From: Chryseobacterium foetidum
Lineage (GTDB): Bacteria > Bacteroidota > Bacteroidia > Flavobacteriales > Weeksellaceae
NCBI RefSeq assembly: GCF_025457425.1
Contig: NZ_JAMXIA010000001.1
Coordinates: forward strand, 1,922,001 to 1,986,000
Direction of reading: 5' to 3'
DNA: 64,000 nucleotides
Below, one piece after another: positions 56,494 to 64,000 of the stretch. Both the position numbers and the translations under genes were made by a program. The notes beneath the pieces were generated by a model that saw only the letters and a list, made by a program, of their open reading frames with translations, made no database searches and was not told the origin of the DNA. The first letter of the stretch is position 1. Every line of letters begins with the position of its first letter.

Positions 56494-58269
56494 ATGTCAG
56501 ATATTATTCAGCTTTTACCGGATCACGTAGCCAATCAGATTGCAGCAGGAGAAGTCGTGCAGCGGCCTGCCTCCATTGTAAAAGAGCTGCTGGAAAATTC
56601 TATTGATGCAGGTGCTTCAAAAATAGAGCTCATCATCCGTGAAGCGGGAAAAAATTTGATTCAGGTGGTTGATGATGGTAAAGGAATGTCTGAAACCGAT
56701 GCCCGAATGGCTTTTGAAAGACACGCCACATCAAAAATCCGTGGTACCGAAGATATTTTTAAAATTGCGACCAAAGGTTTTCGTGGTGAAGCTTTAGCAT
56801 CCATTGCGGCTGTAGCACAGGTCGAACTGAAAACCAGGTTGAAGGACGCTGCTTTGGGAACCAACATCTACATCGAAGGCGGAACATTTCAGTTTCAGGA
56901 ACCGACTCAGACTGCCGAAGGTTCTAATTTTTCGGTTAAAAATCTTTTCTATAACGTTCCCGCCAGAAGAAAGTTTCTTAAAAACAACAATATAGAATTC
57001 CGTCATGTGATTGATGAGTTCCAAAGAGTTGCACTGGCTCATGAAAATCTTGAATTTTCCTTTTTTCAGGATGATGAAGCGATTTTCAGATTGAGAAAAG
57101 GAAGCCAGATGCAGAGAATCGTGGATATTTTCGGCAGAAAACTGCAACCACAGTTGATTCCTATCAAAGAAGATATTATCTGGTGTAAACTTCATGGTTT
57201 TGTAGCTAAACCTGAAGGGGCAAAAAAGACCAGAGGCGAACAGTTTCTCTTCGTCAACGGAAGGTTTTTTAAAAGTGCTTACTTCAACAAAGCTGTTCAG
57301 GAGGCTTTTGACGGACTCCTACTGCCTGGATTTATCCCAACATTTTTTCTTTATCTTGAAATCGATCCTGAGAAAATTGATGTCAATATTCATCCACAAA
57401 AAACCGAGGTCAAATTTGAAGATGAACATCTGATTTTCGCTTTGATGAGGTCAACTATTAAGAGATCTTTAGGAATTTACAACATTGCTCCAAGTCTGGA
57501 TTTTGAAAGAGATCCACACCTTGATCAGATGATGCAGAAAAGTTTTCCGAGTAAAGGAAATGTTTCCGTGAAAATGCCCGAAATAACGGTAGACCGCGAT
57601 TACAATCCATTTGCTGAAGAAAAGCAGGTGACTAAGGCGGAAATGCAGAATTTGGCAGAAATGTACCATCAGAATATCTCTGCAGAACCATCAAAAATTA
57701 ATCTTTTTGAAGACGAAGATTTCGATGAAGATCTGATGAGGCTTCCCAACGGATACTGGCTTTTCAATAAAGGCGACAGAACCCTGATGCTTGATTTGGG
57801 CAGAATGCACCGGTTGGTGGTTTCAGAAAATACTAAATCTGAAAGAAAAATAAACTCTGCAAGCCATACTCTATTGTTCTCTTTGGAATATCACATGAAT
57901 GAAATCGAGAAGAATAAATACCGATCGATAAAAAAATATCTGCCGGAACTTGGTTTTGACATGAAAATTGCACACGAAAGTGTTTTAAGAATAGACAGCG
58001 TGCCGGAAGGCTTAAAAGAAACTCAGGTAATGAAATTTCTGGAGAATCTTTTTGAAGTACTGGAATACAAAACCGAGGAAGAATTTATGCAGTTTTACCA
58101 GAACCAATGGTCTAAAATGCAGTCTAAATCGCGTTTTGATTTTATTTACAAAAAAGATGCGGAACAGCTTGTCAAAGATTTCACCGCATTGGGCTTCCCA
58201 GAGTATTTACCGAATGGAAAACGTTGTTTTTTTGAAGTGCCATTTAATGATTTTAAAAATAAATTTTAA
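56494..58269 (+). CDS. mutL: DNA mismatch repair protein MutL, atypical C-terminus
   Basis: This 591-aa protein has an intact GHKL ATPase (IAAGEVVQRPASIVKELLENSIDAGAS, VVDDGKGMSETDA, GFRGEALASIAAVAQ) and a transducer domain (QFLFVNGRFFKSAYFNKAV, DVNIHPQKTEVKF). The C-terminal dimerisation domain is present, but the endonuclease motif DQHAxxExxxxE is replaced by LDLGRMHRLVVSE, and the CPHGRP-type motif by LPNGKRCFF. It may therefore lack nicking activity. It couples mismatch recognition by MutS to downstream steps. Confidence 0.9.
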   Translation: MSDIIQLLPDHVANQIAAGEVVQRPASIVKELLENSIDAGASKIELIIREAGKNLIQVVDDGKGMSETDARMAFERHATSKIRGTEDIFKIATKGFRGEALASIAAVAQVELKTRLKDAALGTNIYIEGGTFQFQEPTQTAEGSNFSVKNLFYNVPARRKFLKNNNIEFRHVIDEFQRVALAHENLEFSFFQDDEAIFRLRKGSQMQRIVDIFGRKLQPQLIPIKEDIIWCKLHGFVAKPEGAKKTRGEQFLFVNGRFFKSAYFNKAVQEAFDGLLLPGFIPTFFLYLEIDPEKIDVNIHPQKTEVKFEDEHLIFALMRSTIKRSLGIYNIAPSLDFERDPHLDQMMQKSFPSKGNVSVKMPEITVDRDYNPFAEEKQVTKAEMQNLAEMYHQNISAEPSKINLFEDEDFDEDLMRLPNGYWLFNKGDRTLMLDLGRMHRLVVSENTKSERKINSASHTLLFSLEYHMNEIEKNKYRSIKKYLPELGFDMKIAHESVLRIDSVPEGLKETQVMKFLENLFEVLEYKTEEEFMQFYQNQWSKMQSKSRFDFIYKKDAEQLVKDFTALGFPEYLPNGKRCFFEVPFNDFKNKF

Positions 58270-58273
58270 ATAG

Positions 58274-58996
58274 ATGTTTAATACTATACCACCGATTACC
58301 CGAAACATAATTATTCTGAATATTGTGGTTTTTATTGCAGCACTCGTTATGCCACAGCTAAACGATTACCTTTCTGCATACTTTCCGCTATTGCCACAGT
58401 TCAAGTCGTGGCAGATCATCACACACATGTTTATGCACGGAAGTTTTATGCATATACTTTTTAATATGCTTACATTGTTTAGTTTCGGGCCAATTCTGGA
58501 GCAATCTCTGGGAGATAAAAAATATTTAATTCTATATTTTCTGAGTGGCCTGGGAGCTTTTGCATTATATACTCTGTGGAATTTTTTACAGTATCAAAGT
58601 GCTTTTTCTGAATTAAACGATTTAGGATTTAATATACAAGGCTATATTGCAGATCCTGAAAGCTTTGCAAACACCAAAGTTTCATTACAGGTTCAGGAAT
58701 TGGTTAGTCAAAAAATAAACCCTGTGTTATTTGGAAGAATGGTTGGAGCTTCGGGAGCCATTTTCGGTGTTATTGCAGCGTTTGCAACTTTATATCCAGA
58801 CTCAAAAATAGGAATTATGTTTATCCCGATTCCTGTAAAAGTTAAATATGTTTTGCCCGTTATTATCATTGGCTCAATAGTATTGGAAGTTACAGGCAAT
58901 ACAGGTGGCATTGCACATTTAGCTCACGTTGGAGGTGCCATCGTAGGTTTTATTTTAGCAAAAATCTGGAAGAAGCACCTCTACCGTTTCAATTAA
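58274..58996 (+). CDS. Rhomboid intramembrane serine protease
   Basis: The protein has 240 aa with six or seven membrane segments. The catalytic Ser is in GASGAIFGVIAAF and the catalytic His in HLAHVGGAIVGFIL. HMFMHGSFMHILFNMLTLFSFG supplies the conserved His/Asn region. It is probably an intramembrane protease of unknown substrate. It follows mutL by 4 bp and an EEP-family gene follows by 6 bp. Confidence 0.92.
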   Translation: MFNTIPPITRNIIILNIVVFIAALVMPQLNDYLSAYFPLLPQFKSWQIITHMFMHGSFMHILFNMLTLFSFGPILEQSLGDKKYLILYFLSGLGAFALYTLWNFLQYQSAFSELNDLGFNIQGYIADPESFANTKVSLQVQELVSQKINPVLFGRMVGASGAIFGVIAAFATLYPDSKIGIMFIPIPVKVKYVLPVIIIGSIVLEVTGNTGGIAHLAHVGGAIVGFILAKIWKKHLYRFN

Positions 58997-59002
58997 AATG
59001 TT

Positions 59003-59995
59003 ATGAAAATTGTAAGGATTGCTCTTCTCATAGCTCATCTTGGAGTTCTCTGTCTGTTATTTGGCGTTTTGCTGAATGCTTATGTTCCACCGAAGATTTT
59101 TTCTTGGTTTAATATTTTGTCGCTGGCATTTCCTGTATTAATCTCTGTTTACTGTTTACTGACTGTAACATGGATTTTTATGTGGAAAAAAAGGGCTTTT
59201 GTTTTTATGTTTTTGGGATTGTTTTTCTTTTCTGCAACACAGCGCTGGGTCAATTTTAGTTCTCAAAAAGAAACAGGCGATTTAAAAATCATCACATTTA
59301 ATACAAAAGGCGGAAAATTTGGTAAAAACGAAATCGAAAATTACATCAACGGAAAAGGTGCAGATATCGTTTTGCTGCAGGAAGACGGCAATCTTGATTA
59401 TCAGTTTACAGGGTTAAAAAAAGCAAAGGAAAGACCTTTGAGTTCTCTTTATTCAAAATACGAGATTGTGGGGTACAAAGAGATTTTTGAAGGAATGTAC
59501 AGCGAAGATTTTAATGCATTTGCCGATTATACAGATCTTAAAATTAATAATAAAACGGTTAGACTTGTTAATGTTTATCTTCAGCCATTTAAATTCGACA
59601 AAAGCATGGTTAAGCTTAAAGGAAACAGCGCTGAAGACGAAACGAAAGTGAAAAATATCGTAAAAAAACTCATCCCTACTTTCAAAATGCATCAGGATCA
59701 GATTGACATGATCAGAAAATATGTAGACAATTCTCCCTACCCCGTAATTATGACCGGAGATTTTAATGCAGTACCCAATTCCTATGAATATTATCATTTA
59801 GGCAAAAATCTGCAGGATGCCTTTGTAAAAGTGGGAAAAGGAAGTGCTACGAGTTTTCATGATTATAAATATCCGCTGCGTTTAGACTATATTTTTTCGT
59901 CAGAATCTATTCTTCCTGTTTCTTATGAAGTAGATCATTCAGTGAAAATTTCAGATCACTATCCTGTTTCGGCCACCTTAAAATTTTCAAACTAA
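59003..59995 (+). CDS. Endonuclease/exonuclease/phosphatase family membrane protein
   Basis: The protein has 330 aa. Three membrane segments at the N-terminus (about 8-75) precede a soluble EEP domain: IITFNTKGGKF, VLLQEDG, YPVIMTGDFNAVPNSYEYYHL and SDHYPVSATL, with the Glu, DFN and SDH catalytic residues. The substrate is unknown and could be a phosphoester or nucleic acid. It is third in the mutL-rhomboid-EEP run. Confidence 0.87.
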   Translation: MKIVRIALLIAHLGVLCLLFGVLLNAYVPPKIFSWFNILSLAFPVLISVYCLLTVTWIFMWKKRAFVFMFLGLFFFSATQRWVNFSSQKETGDLKIITFNTKGGKFGKNEIENYINGKGADIVLLQEDGNLDYQFTGLKKAKERPLSSLYSKYEIVGYKEIFEGMYSEDFNAFADYTDLKINNKTVRLVNVYLQPFKFDKSMVKLKGNSAEDETKVKNIVKKLIPTFKMHQDQIDMIRKYVDNSPYPVIMTGDFNAVPNSYEYYHLGKNLQDAFVKVGKGSATSFHDYKYPLRLDYIFSSESILPVSYEVDHSVKISDHYPVSATLKFSN

Positions 59996-60039
59996 ACTGA
60001 AATTATGGCAAATAAATTGCTTCTCAAAAAAGAATCTCT

Positions 60040-60378
60040 ATGAAAAATTTTATCTTTGGAATTGCTTGCCTCATCACTGTCGGATTATCCTGCAGCAAAA
60101 AACCCGACACCTCTGCGGTGGCTGCGGTTGATGAAAGCAGAGCAACTTACGACACCACTGCCATAGATTCTTTTTCTCCGGGAGCAACTTCAGTAGATGT
60201 GGTGAGACAGATCAGAATGTCTTCACAACGCTATCAGGACTCTCTGAAAGCAGTGGTTAAACTTCAGGAGCAGGAGAAAAAAATTGCTGACGAACTGGAA
60301 AAAGAAAATAAAAAGAAAGCGGAAGAAGAAAAGAAAAAATCTTCCGAAACTAAAGATGACAAACCCAAAACTGAGTAA
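60040..60378 (+). CDS. Small lipoprotein with Lys/Glu-rich coil
   Basis: The protein has 112 aa with a lipoprotein signal (MKNFIFGIACLITVGLSC, Cys at 18). A charged helical coil rich in Lys and Glu follows (about 65-112). I do not recognise it. It lies 45 bp after the EEP gene and 21 bp before another small lipoprotein gene. Confidence 0.65.
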   Translation: MKNFIFGIACLITVGLSCSKKPDTSAVAAVDESRATYDTTAIDSFSPGATSVDVVRQIRMSSQRYQDSLKAVVKLQEQEKKIADELEKENKKKAEEEKKKSSETKDDKPKTE

Positions 60379-60398
60379 TAACTTGTAAATATTTTTAT

Positions 60399-60773
60399 AT
60401 GAAAAAGAATATCATCATTGCAGCAGCATTTTTAGGTTTAATGACTGCCTGCGAAAAATCAACATCGAAAACAGAAACCATTGAAAATCCTGATGGCTCT
60501 AAAACAACAATTACTACTACTGAAACGACTTCAGGAATTGTGGACAGTTCGGATGTCAACAAAACCAGAAATGACATCAACAATAAGATTGATAAAGCAA
60601 CCAGCGAAATCGACACCAAAGCTGACGCAGCAAAACAGAAAATTGATGCAACCGCAGAAAAAACAAAAAAGGATCTGAACGAAGCAGGCAAAGACATCAA
60701 GGAAGCAGCTGCAAAAGGTGCCGGAAAAATTGAGGAAAGTGCAAAAAAACTGAAAGAAGATTTGAATAAATAA
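60399..60773 (+). CDS. Small lipoprotein with LEA-like amphipathic repeats
   Basis: The protein has 124 aa with a lipoprotein signal (MKKNIIIAAAFLGLMTAC, Cys at 18). A Thr-rich spacer precedes Lys/Ala/Asp-rich helical repeats (ADAAKQKIDATAEKTKKDLNEAGKDIKEAAAKGAGKIEES) typical of LEA-like or apolipoprotein-like amphipathic helices. Function is unknown, possibly a stress- or envelope-related periplasmic protein. Confidence 0.68.
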   Translation: MKKNIIIAAAFLGLMTACEKSTSKTETIENPDGSKTTITTTETTSGIVDSSDVNKTRNDINNKIDKATSEIDTKADAAKQKIDATAEKTKKDLNEAGKDIKEAAAKGAGKIEESAKKLKEDLNK

Positions 60774-60795
60774 TTAATCAAACAATAAAAATGAG

Positions 60796-60829
60796 AAACC
60801 GCAGAAATGATTCCTGCGGTTTTTTTTAT
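60796..60829. terminator. Bidirectional terminator
   Basis: AAACCGCAG (60796-60804) pairs with CTGCGGTTT (60814-60822), followed by a T run, between convergent genes. Confidence 0.88.
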
Positions 60830-62340
60830 TTATTTAATTCTAAAAGCACATCTATATATTCACGGTCATTGCTCAGTCGCGGAACTTTGTTTTGTCCACC
60901 CAGTTTGCCTTTGGACTCCAGCCAAAGGTAGAATAAATTGGGTTTTGCGATGTGAACCAAAGGTCTTTTCAAAGTAATGTTATTGTACCTTTTAGCCTCA
61001 TAATCAGAATTAACTGATTTTAAGTGCTGATCAAAAGAATCTACAAATGCATCCAGATTTTCAGGTGGTTTGGTAAATTCAAAAATCCATTCGTGGGCAC
61101 CACTTTCGTTTTCTTTCATAAAAACCGGAGCGCCTGTAAATTCTGCAATGCTTGACTGTGTACATTCACAAGCCTTTGCCAAGGCGGCATCCACATTATT
61201 AATCATCAGTTCTTCCCCGAACGCATTGATATAATGTTTGGTTCTTCCCGTAATTTTTATTCTGAAAGGATCTGTGGATGTGAAAACTACCGTATCGCCA
61301 ATCAGATAACGCCACAAACCGCCGTTGGTGGTAATGACCATTGCGTAGTTTTTGCCCTTTTCAACCTCTTCCAGACACACTACCTTCGGGTTAGAAAGAT
61401 GAAACTGATCCATCGGGATGAACTCATAGAAAATTCCGTAATCGAGCATCAGAAGCATCTCGTCGCTGTCTGATCTGTCCTGAATTCCGAAAAAGCCTTC
61501 TGACGCGTTGTAAATTTCGTAGTAATTTATTTTTTTACCGATGATTCCCTGATACTGTTCACGGTAAGGCTTAAAACTGATTCCGCCATGAAAAAAAACT
61601 TCAAGATTAGGCCAAAGCTGAGAAATACTTCCCGCGTCAGTTTCCTTTAAAACCCTTTGCAGAAGCACCATCATCCAACTTGGGACTCCAAGAATACTTC
61701 CGACATCTTCATTTTTAACTTGCGAAACAATTGCCTGAAGTTTAGATTCCCATTCAGACATCAGAGAAACTTTTTTATTGGGAATGGTGGTAATTTCTAC
61801 CCAAAAAGGTAGATTATCAATGATAATAGCAGAAAGATCTCCAAATTTTGTATTGAAGTCAGCGTAGAGTTCGGAACTTCCGCCAAGACGTAGATTTTTA
61901 TTGGTGAAAAGCTGGTTTTCCGGATGATTGTTGGCGTAGATAGAAACCATGTCTTTTCCGGCTTTCATGTGGCAGTATTCAAGACTTTCTGCGGAGATTG
62001 GGATAAATTTACTTTTCGCATTCGTCGTTCCGGAAGATTTCGCAAAATGCTTGATGTAACCGGGCCAGCTGACGTCTTTCTGCCCCTGCCTTGCCTTTTC
62101 GATGTAAGGTTCAAAATCTTCATAACAAACTACAGGGACTTTATTTTTAAAATCCTGATAGCTTGAAATGGAGTTGAAGCCATGCTTTTTCCCGTACTCG
62201 GTGTCTTCCGCATGAAAGAGCTGCGAAAAGAGAATCCCTTTCTGGGTTTCTATCGGATGATCGATGAAATGCTGTATCTGGTCTATCCTCTGCTTGATAA
62301 ACCAATTGACCACCGTATTGAAAAGTGCCTTTGTTGCCAT
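60826..62340 (-). CDS. GH3 auxin-responsive promoter family enzyme
   Basis: The protein has about 504 aa from the ATG at 62340 (MATKALFNTVVNWFIKQR). It belongs to the GH3 adenylating family (acyl-acid-amido synthetase fold): SSGTTNAKSKFIPIS is the ATP-binding loop, YNASEGFFGIQ the second motif, and GGLWRYLIGDTVVFTS the third. GH3-type genes are common in Bacteroidota. Substrate and product are unknown. A frame opening at 62403 lacks a good start and includes a promoter-like element. Confidence 0.88.
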   Translation of the reverse strand: MATKALFNTVVNWFIKQRIDQIQHFIDHPIETQKGILFSQLFHAEDTEYGKKHGFNSISSYQDFKNKVPVVCYEDFEPYIEKARQGQKDVSWPGYIKHFAKSSGTTNAKSKFIPISAESLEYCHMKAGKDMVSIYANNHPENQLFTNKNLRLGGSSELYADFNTKFGDLSAIIIDNLPFWVEITTIPNKKVSLMSEWESKLQAIVSQVKNEDVGSILGVPSWMMVLLQRVLKETDAGSISQLWPNLEVFFHGGISFKPYREQYQGIIGKKINYYEIYNASEGFFGIQDRSDSDEMLLMLDYGIFYEFIPMDQFHLSNPKVVCLEEVEKGKNYAMVITTNGGLWRYLIGDTVVFTSTDPFRIKITGRTKHYINAFGEELMINNVDAALAKACECTQSSIAEFTGAPVFMKENESGAHEWIFEFTKPPENLDAFVDSFDQHLKSVNSDYEAKRYNNITLKRPLVHIAKPNLFYLWLESKGKLGGQNKVPRLSNDREYIDVLLELNK

Positions 62341-62345
62341 TACAA

Positions 62346-62353
62346 CAAATATA
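62346..62353 (-). promoter_or_regulatory. -7 element of the GH3 gene
   Basis: The minus strand reads TATATTTG, an exact TAnnTTTG match, only 5 nt before the ATG at 62340. If used, the mRNA would be nearly leaderless or use a later start. Confidence 0.3.
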
Positions 62354-62387
62354 ACAATTCTTGGATAGGCAGGAAATTTTTGGGTAT

Positions 62388-62417
62388 AAAAAAACCGCTG
62401 CACAAAAAGTACAGCAG
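62388..62417 (-). terminator. Terminator of the 62444 gene
   Basis: On the minus strand CTGCTGTAC pairs with GTGCAGCGG (two G-U pairs) around TTTTT, followed by T7. Confidence 0.75.
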
Positions 62418-62443
62418 GATAATTTTTTTATTAAACTATAATA

Positions 62444-63064
62444 TTACTCTTTCGTTAGAGTTATATCTGTCGGTATTACAAAACTATAATTTTTACCACT
62501 TGAGAGTCTCTCTTCAGAGTCTGTAACTTTCCAATGAGCTGTTACAGGATTACTCCCGGAATTAATTGTTAAGCTTATAAAACCTCTTAAGGGAAAAAAT
62601 TCTGAATTTGCTGGCTCTGTTTTGATATCATACAAGTGTCCTGCTAATTTATTTGGTTCAACAGCATCTGCAAATACTACAGTTGGCCATTGTGTAGAAG
62701 ATACTCCCATATTAATTTCTGAGGTATATATTATTGATTGATTAGACGTGCCATAATCTTGCACCATTTTGTAATGCCCATAAATATTATCCGCGTAATA
62801 ATTTACATTTAAATCCTCATAATCTTTAAACTCACTCATAGCTTCTTTCCAAAGCGTAACAATAAATGTCTTATTACCATTCGTATATTTCCACGTACCT
62901 ACAAAAGAATCAAAGTAATGATTAATATCCTTATAATATTTTGGATTCGCAGGTGGAAAATCAAATGAAGTGTTGTCAGTATATAGATTTTTATATTCTG
63001 TAATCTGTTGTGCAAAAATTGTATTTGCCAAAAAAAGCAGGAAGATAAATAATTTTGTTTTCAT
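62444..63064 (-). CDS. Secreted protein, probably DUF6705 family
   Basis: The protein has 206 aa with a signal peptide (MKTKLFIFLLFLANTIFAQ). The mature region (LYTDNTSFDFPPANPKYYKDINHYFDSFVGTWKYTNGNKTFIVTLWKE) resembles a lipocalin-like secreted family widespread in Chryseobacterium that I believe is DUF6705. It follows the partial gene upstream by 1 bp and is probably in one transcript with it. Function is unknown. Confidence 0.65.
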   Translation of the reverse strand: MKTKLFIFLLFLANTIFAQQITEYKNLYTDNTSFDFPPANPKYYKDINHYFDSFVGTWKYTNGNKTFIVTLWKEAMSEFKDYEDLNVNYYADNIYGHYKMVQDYGTSNQSIIYTSEINMGVSSTQWPTVVFADAVEPNKLAGHLYDIKTEPANSEFFPLRGFISLTINSGSNPVTAHWKVTDSEERLSSGKNYSFVIPTDITLTKE

Positions 63065-63065
63065 T

Positions 63066-64000
63066 TTAATTACAATTTTGAGAATTAACTATTCCATTTG
63101 ATTTTAATGTAATTTTAGAATAAGATGTAAAATCACTATTACTCTCAAACAAAGATACACCTGATGAAAGACCTGTATCTTTTAAAAATTTTAAAAAATT
63201 TACTTTGTCATTTAGTGGATTACTTGTTTCAGAAAGTAAGCCTGAAGGTTTTTTATAGTATTTGGTAAATACTTTTTCTATTTTTTTGAATCTTTCTACA
63301 TCAACAGTTTGCCCAATATTATTTGGATTTTGATAGTAGAAAAAATTCTGGAAAACGGCAGGATTTTCAATTGTCATTGCATATTTTGTACCATCTGCCG
63401 TAATTACGTAAAAAATAAAATTAGCAACGTCAATATGATTTTTTATTAGAAGCTGATTTATTTTAGCTAAATCATCCCAAGTAAAAACAGAGTATGTTCC
63501 ATTCCCCGTTATACCATTAGCATCATGTGTATGTACGATAACTACATATTTCTGCAGTGGATTATCACTAATGTCAATTGTCCCAGCCGCTCCTACAGGA
63601 AAATTTTGAATAGGGTTTGTCGTTGAAGAAGTCGCTGCAGCATCAATAAAAAATCCATTCTCTTGATTTTGAGAAGTTGTTCCTGAAATTGTAACAAGAG
63701 CAGGTTTTAACTTTGTAAATTTAGTATTAGTATTTTTAATTTTATCACACGGGTCTGCTACAGACCCAAAACCTCCTCCCGGATTATACGGTCCTGTAGA
63801 AATTGGCGAAGAACCCGGCCCCACTCCGCCACCAGGAGAAGCACCGCCACCCCCACAGTCAGTAGGCAGCATAACATATTGTATAATATAAAAACCCTCA
63901 TCAGCAGGTGTACAATCCATATGTCCGGGAGTACCGCAGAGACAGCCGGCTTCACCTGTCTGATGTATCTCACTACTACAGATTCCTGGAACATATACAT
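63066..64000 (-). CDS. Secreted-type protein with Cys-rich lead and JAB-like motif, 5' end outside window
   Basis: The frame stays open to the window edge beyond the Met at 63920, so the start is not in view. Visible parts: a Cys-rich stretch (GEAGCLCGTPGHMDCTPADEG), a Gly/Pro/Ser linker (GGGGASPGGGVGPG), then a domain with VIVHTHDANG and GTYSVFTWDDLAKI. HxH followed by a Ser/Thr and Asp resembles a JAB/MPN metallopeptidase site, but the likeness is weak. It is cotranscribed with the DUF6705-like gene. Confidence 0.62.
   Translation of the reverse strand, partial: VYVPGICSSEIHQTGEAGCLCGTPGHMDCTPADEGFYIIQYVMLPTDCGGGGASPGGGVGPGSSPISTGPYNPGGGFGSVADPCDKIKNTNTKFTKLKPALVTISGTTSQNQENGFFIDAAATSSTTNPIQNFPVGAAGTIDISDNPLQKYVVIVHTHDANGITGNGTYSVFTWDDLAKINQLLIKNHIDVANFIFYVITADGTKYAMTIENPAVFQNFFYYQNPNNIGQTVDVERFKKIEKVFTKYYKKPSGLLSETSNPLNDKVNFLKFLKDTGLSSGVSLFESNSDFTSYSKITLKSNGIVNSQNCN

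Noticed and set aside
63758..64000. 80-aa hydrophobic frame at the window end
   Set aside because: It is a shadow of the 63066 gene, whose frame is open to the edge and has the Cys-rich and linker features of a real protein.

Overview
The window looks like a chromosomal segment of a Bacteroidota (Flavobacteriia) bacterium, most likely Chryseobacterium or a close Weeksellaceae relative. The evidence is AT-rich DNA with A-rich leaders, many TAnnTTTG promoter elements of the Bacteroidota type, lineage-typical genes (DUF5687 ABC permease, a DUF4835 protein, LptE-family lipoprotein, DUF4126, a large acidic TPR-tailed protein), and dispersed intergenic hairpin repeats. Most of it is housekeeping DNA. 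The accessory part is one IS1182-family insertion and a few small secreted or lipoprotein genes. I saw no rRNA, tRNA, CRISPR array or prophage.

Layout. 1-8 kb: a DUF4349 lipoprotein (cut by the window edge), a glutaryl-CoA-type acyl-CoA dehydrogenase, DoxX, an AraC regulator, and divergent class I and class II fumarases. 8-13 kb: an ECF sigma / anti-sigma-like / outer-membrane barrel operon, then an ABC exporter pair split by short repeats. 13-19 kb: a bamD-rpoZ-coaBC-DUF4835-recN run on the minus strand. 19-22 kb: TetR divergent from tatD-tcdA-rnpA. 22-31 kb: a long minus-strand block (miaB, accessory small genes including a truncated DUF1016 protein, a sigma54 activator, a membrane protein, lptE, and an 827-aa acidic protein with an exact 100-residue internal duplication). 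31-37 kb: secreted proteins with TonB-C-like domains around a poxB-MFS pair. 36.6-41 kb: lysA, a DnaQ-type exonuclease and a HerA-like ATPase. 41-43.5 kb: a persulfide-oxidation operon (CstB-like, rhodanese lipoprotein, thioredoxin). 43.6-48 kb: an omega-amidase, glycosyltransferases, SufE and a PQ-loop-like protein. 48-52.6 kb: clpC followed by the IS. 52.6-56 kb: a two-component system, a Usp-like protein and DUF1275. 56-60.8 kb: mutL, rhomboid, an EEP phosphatase/nuclease and two small lipoproteins. 60.8-64 kb: a GH3 enzyme and two secreted proteins.

The most interesting observation lies upstream of lysA. A promoter-like element is followed by a 23-codon reading frame with six lysine codons. 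Its UAA stop overlaps the 5' arm of a possible antiterminator. A UUCG-looped terminator with a T7 tract then sits 17 nt before the lysA start. This has the architecture of a ribosome-mediated lysine attenuator. I do not know of a described one in this phylum, and it is inferred from sequence only. Other points: a MutL whose C-terminal endonuclease motif looks degraded, tandem TonB-C-like domains on Sec signal peptides, a decayed GIY-YIG domain fused to DnaQ, and an IS bounded by inverted terminator hairpins.
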